Source: DAOTXN01 sp034435435
Lineage (GTDB): Bacteria > Chloroflexota > Anaerolineae > S140-20
Length of the DNA: 15,320 nucleotides
Reading direction: 5' to 3'
NCBI GenBank assembly: GCA_034435435.1
Contig: DAOTXN010000023.1
Location: forward strand, 1 to 15,320
Shown: piece after piece, positions 14,854 to 15,320 of the stretch
How positions within the stretch are numbered: the first letter of the stretch is position 1
How the letters are laid out: every line of letters starts with the position of its first letter
Notes under the pieces: generated by a model
What the model saw: the letters and a program-made list of their open reading frames with translations, nothing else
What the model was told of the DNA's origin: nothing
Databases searched by the model: none
Program-made: the position numbers and the translations under genes

Positions 14854-15044
14854 ACCTATTTCCTCCTTGAGATATAGATGGGCCGGGGGCCAGGAGGCGC
14901 AGGACAGCAGGAGCAAAGAGCAACGACGAACAAGAGGACCACTTTAGTTTTGCCGTCTCGGTCGCCTGGCGATCCCAGCGGCACCGGAAAGCGGTGCATT
15001 TGGATTTCGATTTGGAACGGCTCACGGCTCCAAGAGTCCGTGGC
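14854..15044 (-). promoter_or_regulatory. Structured 5' leader of the ECF operon, riboswitch-like candidate
   Basis: From the expected start near 15044 to the S-component ATG, the transcript can form a hairpin CACGG-A-CTC/GAG-CCGTG (15023-15042). Then a three-way junction is closed by GCCGU (15017-15021) with ACGGC (14952-14956). Its two arms are GCACCG-CUUUC-CGGUGC (14981-14997) and CGCUGG-GAUCG-CCA(G)GCG (14963-14980). A pyrimidine-rich stretch and the ribosome site follow. I do not recognise a known riboswitch class. A short AAAGUGGU segment is faintly T-box-like, but the required ACC is missing. Confidence 0.5.
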
Positions 15045-15050
15045 GCACTT

Positions 15051-15078
15051 ATTATACCCACAGACAGAGCGGTGTCAA
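15051..15078 (-). promoter_or_regulatory. Consensus promoter of the ECF transporter operon
   Basis: The minus strand reads TTGACA (15073-15078), a 16-bp spacer and TATAAT (15051-15056), both hexamers perfect. Transcription should start near 15044, leaving a leader of about 190 nt before the S-component gene. Confidence 0.85.
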
Positions 15079-15086
15079 GGCGCTCA

Positions 15087-15115
15087 TTGTCTGCGCTGCG
15101 CTCAGGTGTTATAAT
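15087..15115 (+). promoter_or_regulatory. Divergent promoter of the small RNA candidate
   Basis: TTGTCT (15087-15092), a 17-bp spacer and perfect TATAAT (15110-15115). The expected start, about 15121-15122, coincides with the first base of the closing stem of the RNA candidate. Its -35 box lies 8 bp from the -35 box of the ECF promoter on the other strand. Confidence 0.7.
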
Positions 15116-15120
15116 GGCCC

Positions 15121-15241
15121 TATCTTTTCGAAATGTAGGGGCGAATCCTTGCGGTCGCCCCGGCGGGCAGGTGCGAGACCTGCCCCGACCCCGAAAAGAT
15201 ACGAAAAAAGCCCCGACCGATACGCAGCCAGGGCTTTTTTC
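15121..15241 (+). ncRNA. Candidate small structured non-coding RNA
   Basis: A compact transcription unit of about 120 nt. TATCTTTTCG (15121-15130) pairs perfectly with CGAAAAGATA (15192-15201). Inside are two hairpins, GGGGCGA-10-TCGCCCC (15138-15161) and GGGCAGGT-5-ACCTGCCC (15165-15185). An intrinsic terminator follows at once. A good promoter ends 5 bases upstream. The two inner hairpins resemble dispersed GTAGGGGC palindromes found in such genomes, so the unit may be built from repeats. It does not look like tRNA, 6S, RNase P or SRP RNA. Confidence 0.55.
15203..15241 (+). terminator. Rho-independent terminator
   Basis: GAAAAAAGCCC (15203-15213) and GGGCTTTTTTC (15231-15241) are perfect complements over 11 bp with a 17-base loop, ending in a run of six T. 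The A-run on the other side lets it work in both directions. Confidence 0.9.
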
Positions 15242-15266
15242 TTGTGCAGTTTCTGGACTAAAGTAG

Positions 15267-15286
15267 GGCGGCTTTCTATAGCCGCC
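15267..15286. repeat. Short GTAGGGC-type palindrome near the right edge
   Basis: GGCGGCT-6-AGCCGCC, preceded by GTAG. It shares the GTAGGG head with the palindromes between the ECF ATPase genes and in the RNA candidate, so it probably belongs to the same dispersed family. No gene is visible from here to the window end. Confidence 0.6.
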
Positions 15287-15320
15287 GCCCTCGTCGGCAG
15301 GCTTCGCCGTGAATTCAGCC

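Noticed and set aside
14854..14990. T-box leader for the ECF operon
   Set aside because: AAAGUGGU is present, but the canonical UGGNACC bulge and a following terminator/antiterminator pair are not.
15114..15266. Open frame starting ATGGCCCTATC across the small RNA candidate
   Set aside because: The ATG lies inside the -10 box, so it would not be on the transcript from this promoter, and the peptide is read across hairpins and a terminator.

Overview
The window is GC-rich and gene-dense. It carries many short palindromic and 7-bp tandem repeats between and inside genes. The gene content (GT39 glycosyltransferase with C-terminal beta-sandwich modules, ArsA-family ATPase beside an AarF kinase, DUF433/DUF5615 toxin-antitoxin pair, ECF vitamin transporter) and the repeats suggest an uncultured member of the Chloroflexota, probably Anaerolineae-like. 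This assignment is inference from gene content and style; no marker gene is present.

Layout. Positions 148-978 (minus) encode an XdhC/CoxI-family molybdenum-cofactor protein. Divergent from it, 1207-1896 (plus) is a DUF433 antitoxin / DUF5615 PIN-like toxin pair with a good promoter and a possible operator. It is followed 9 bp later by a large GT39-type membrane glycosyltransferase (1906-4737) and an L-lactate permease (4820-6391). After a likely promoter, a tight plus-strand group runs 6481-10307: ArsA-type ATPase, AarF/UbiB kinase, GNAT acetyltransferase and a DUF2007 protein. It ends in a nested palindromic element (10307-10444).

From the right, a minus-strand operon reads 14853 to 10507: ECF transporter S component, EcfA1, EcfA2, EcfT, and after a 298-bp gap type III pantothenate kinase (coaX). 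The shared direction suggests a transporter that brings in pantothenate and a kinase that traps it for coenzyme A synthesis. The operon starts from a consensus promoter (TTGACA-16-TATAAT) with a leader of about 190 nt. That leader can fold into a hairpin plus a three-way junction, making it a riboswitch-like candidate.

Back to back with that promoter lies a plus-strand promoter for a compact unit of about 120 nt. It has a 10-bp closing stem, two strong inner hairpins and an intrinsic terminator, and looks like a small non-coding RNA (15121-15241).

The points most worth following are the ECF leader, the divergent small RNA, the in-frame 42-bp palindrome array between the two ECF ATPase genes, and the heptanucleotide repeats that enter coding sequence in the GT39 gene.
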